Positions 62,769 through 64,000 of a stretch of DNA of 64,000 bases are shown here, piece by piece (within the stretch, counting starts at the first letter, position 1; every line of letters begins with the position of its first letter). The position numbers were made by a program, and so were the translations under genes. Source of the stretch: Devosia nanyangense (lineage in GTDB: Bacteria; Pseudomonadota; Alphaproteobacteria; Rhizobiales; Devosiaceae); NCBI GenBank assembly GCA_016213505.1, contig JACRAF010000038.1:24943-88942 (forward strand). Reading direction: 5' to 3'. Below the pieces are notes generated by a model. It saw only the letters and a program-made list of their open reading frames with translations. It did no database searches and was not told where the DNA came from.

Positions 62769-63770
62769 TTGGGTTCTCTGACACTCAAGTCCGTCGAAAA
62801 ATCCTTCGGCGCGACCAAGGTGCTGCACGGCATCGATCTCGAGGTCGCCGATGGTGAGTTCGTGATCTTCGTCGGGCCGTCGGGCTGCGGCAAATCCACC
62901 CTGCTCAGGATCATCGCCGGGCTCGAGGATTCGAGCGGTGGCGAGGTGCGGATCGACGGGGTGCGGGTCGACGTCGTGCCGCCGGCCAAGCGCGGCATTG
63001 CGATGGTGTTCCAGACCTACGCGCTCTACCCGCACATGACGGTATTCGACAACATGGCTGCTGGCATCCGGCAGGCCGGCGCCAGCAAGGAGCAGGTCGA
63101 TGCGCGGGTGGGCGAAGCAACCCGGATGCTGTCGCTGCAGGACTATCTGAAGCGGCGGCCGGCCGAGTTGTCGGGGGGCCAGCGCCAGCGCGTTGCCATC
63201 GGCCGCGCCGTGGTGCGGGAACCGAAACTGTTCCTGTTCGACGAGCCGCTCTCCAACCTCGACGCGGCGCTGCGGGTCAACACGCGGCTCGAGATCGCGC
63301 GGCTCCACCGCGAGCTCGCGGCAACGATGATCTATGTGACGCACGATCAGGTCGAGGCGATGACGCTGGCCGACCGCATCGTGGTGATGAACGCCGGGCG
63401 GATCGAGCAGATCGGCACGCCGATGGAGCTCTACAACACCCCGGCCAACACGTTCGTCGCCGGCTTCATCGGCTCGCCGCAGATGAACTTTCACGATGCC
63501 GCGTCTCTGGGCGTCGCTGGCGCCAAGACTGCCGGTATCCGCCCCGAGCATCTGAGGCTCAGCCCCGACACCGGCGACTGGCGCGGCAAAGTCGTGCATG
63601 TCGAGCACCTGGGCGCCGACACCAATGTCTACCTCGAAACCGAGGCGGCGGGCCTGATCACGGCGCGGGTCTTTGGCGAGGTGGCCTATGCTCCTGACTC
63701 GGTGCTCTACGCCTCGGCCGACCCGAAGCACATCTTCCGCTTCGACGAGGCCGGCAAGGTCATCCGCTAG
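62769..63770 (+). CDS. ABC transporter ATP-binding protein (UgpC/MsmK type)
   Basis: A 333-residue CUT1 ATPase: Walker [10 protein letters not shown] (36-44), signature [14 protein letters not shown], Walker [14 protein letters not shown]-loop VTHDQ, and a C-terminal regulatory TOBE domain (about 235-333). The start is TTG 62769 with a strong AGGAGG five bases upstream, next to the end of the palindromic repeat. It should power the binding protein and permeases of this locus. Confidence 0.94.
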   Translation: MGSLTLKSVEKSFGATKVLHGIDLEVADGEFVIFVGPSGCGKSTLLRIIAGLEDSSGGEVRIDGVRVDVVPPAKRGIAMVFQTYALYPHMTVFDNMAAGIRQAGASKEQVDARVGEATRMLSLQDYLKRRPAELSGGQRQRVAIGRAVVREPKLFLFDEPLSNLDAALRVNTRLEIARLHRELAATMIYVTHDQVEAMTLADRIVVMNAGRIEQIGTPMELYNTPANTFVAGFIGSPQMNFHDAASLGVAGAKTAGIRPEHLRLSPDTGDWRGKVVHVEHLGADTNVYLETEAAGLITARVFGEVAYAPDSVLYASADPKHIFRFDEAGKVIR

Positions 63771-63868
63771 GATCGCCCCACCCTCCGGGGGAGAGCGACG
63801 AGGGGAAGAAAGGCGAGCGAAATCGGCCATCGGCCTCGGCCTCCGGTGTGGGTGGAGAGATACGGGTC

Positions 63869-63923
63869 CCGAGGCGCGTCGCGTCTCTGAGGTTTTGTTT
63901 GGTGGAGACGCGACGCGCCTCGG
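63869..63923. repeat. long hairpin after the ABC operon
   Basis: A perfect 19-bp stem (63869-63887 with 63905-63923; core CGAGGCGCGTCGCGTCTC) around a 17-base loop containing TTTTGTTTGG. It lies about 99 bases past the ATPase stop. It could serve as a terminator or as a dispersed hairpin element; no T-run follows. Confidence 0.7.
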
Positions 63924-64000
63924 AACGCCAGGATTGGCACCGGATGGAGCGGCCCCGGCACAGCCGGGCAAACGTCCACCACAGTCAGGCCGGGACGACT

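Noticed and set aside
1..64000. CRISPR array, prophage or intact insertion sequence
   Set aside because: No regularly spaced direct repeats, integrase, transposase or phage structural genes are visible.

Overview
The window is a high-GC chromosomal segment whose gene content and gene order point to an alphaproteobacterium of the order Hyphomicrobiales. Signs of this are plsX-fabH-ihfA-merR-tRNA-Pro, nrdR beside nusB and glyA, ldtR/ldtP beside hemB, and rpoZ-rsh-pyrE-acpS-lepB-rnc-era-recO-parC. The porin at 49.3-50.5 kb and the overall synteny look most like Devosia and relatives; that genus-level guess is inference. Genes are tightly packed, with many ATGA/TGATG stop-start overlaps and several GTG or TTG starts.

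Region by region. 0-2.3 kb: heme A synthase (ctaA), a DUF2842 membrane protein and an orphan Imm5-like immunity protein. 2.3-10.3 kb: a compact exopolysaccharide locus with divergent arms (Wzz-like co-polymerase with a dead kinase-like tail and a NodB deacetylase on minus; Wza-like lipoprotein, GT4 glycosyltransferase, undecaprenyl-phosphate sugar transferase and O-antigen ligase-like protein on plus). 10.3-11.3 kb: an accessory patch with a decayed SRPBCC gene and a lone fabA. 11.3-24.9 kb: housekeeping (exported small proteins, tRNA-Pro, MerR regulator, ihfA, fabH, plsX, DUF177, cytochrome bc1 chaperone, bamE, nusB, a RibD-like protein lacking its zinc ligands, nrdR, glyA, ldtP, ldtR). 25-28.3 kb: hemB, bpt and an endonuclease/exonuclease/phosphatase. 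28.3-38 kb: the stringent-response/lepB/era/parC cluster on minus, closed on the upstream side by rpoZ and its terminator. 38.3-43.5 kb: NYN protein, family 5 uracil-DNA glycosylase, smpB, dapA and a Slt-type lytic transglycosylase.

44.5-49.1 kb carries a three-gene minus-strand operon encoding a 1130-residue BON/OmpA protein built from about seven tandem units, a 36-residue membrane peptide and an Ala/Pro-rich single-pass membrane protein. A porin follows upstream. 50.9-54 kb holds an SDR oxidoreductase, a TPR-like sulfotransferase and an F420-type NADP oxidoreductase. 54.1-63.8 kb is a divergent amino-sugar regulon: gntR, a SIS-domain deaminase-like gene and nagA on minus; murQ, a CUT1 ABC importer, a Gfo/Idh/MocA oxidoreductase and the ABC ATPase on plus. 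Two copies of an 11-bp-period tandem half-site lie between the arms.

Three related palindromic intergenic elements (19.9, 31.7 and 62.6 kb) and several hairpins are present. I saw no CRISPR array, phage or intact insertion sequence.
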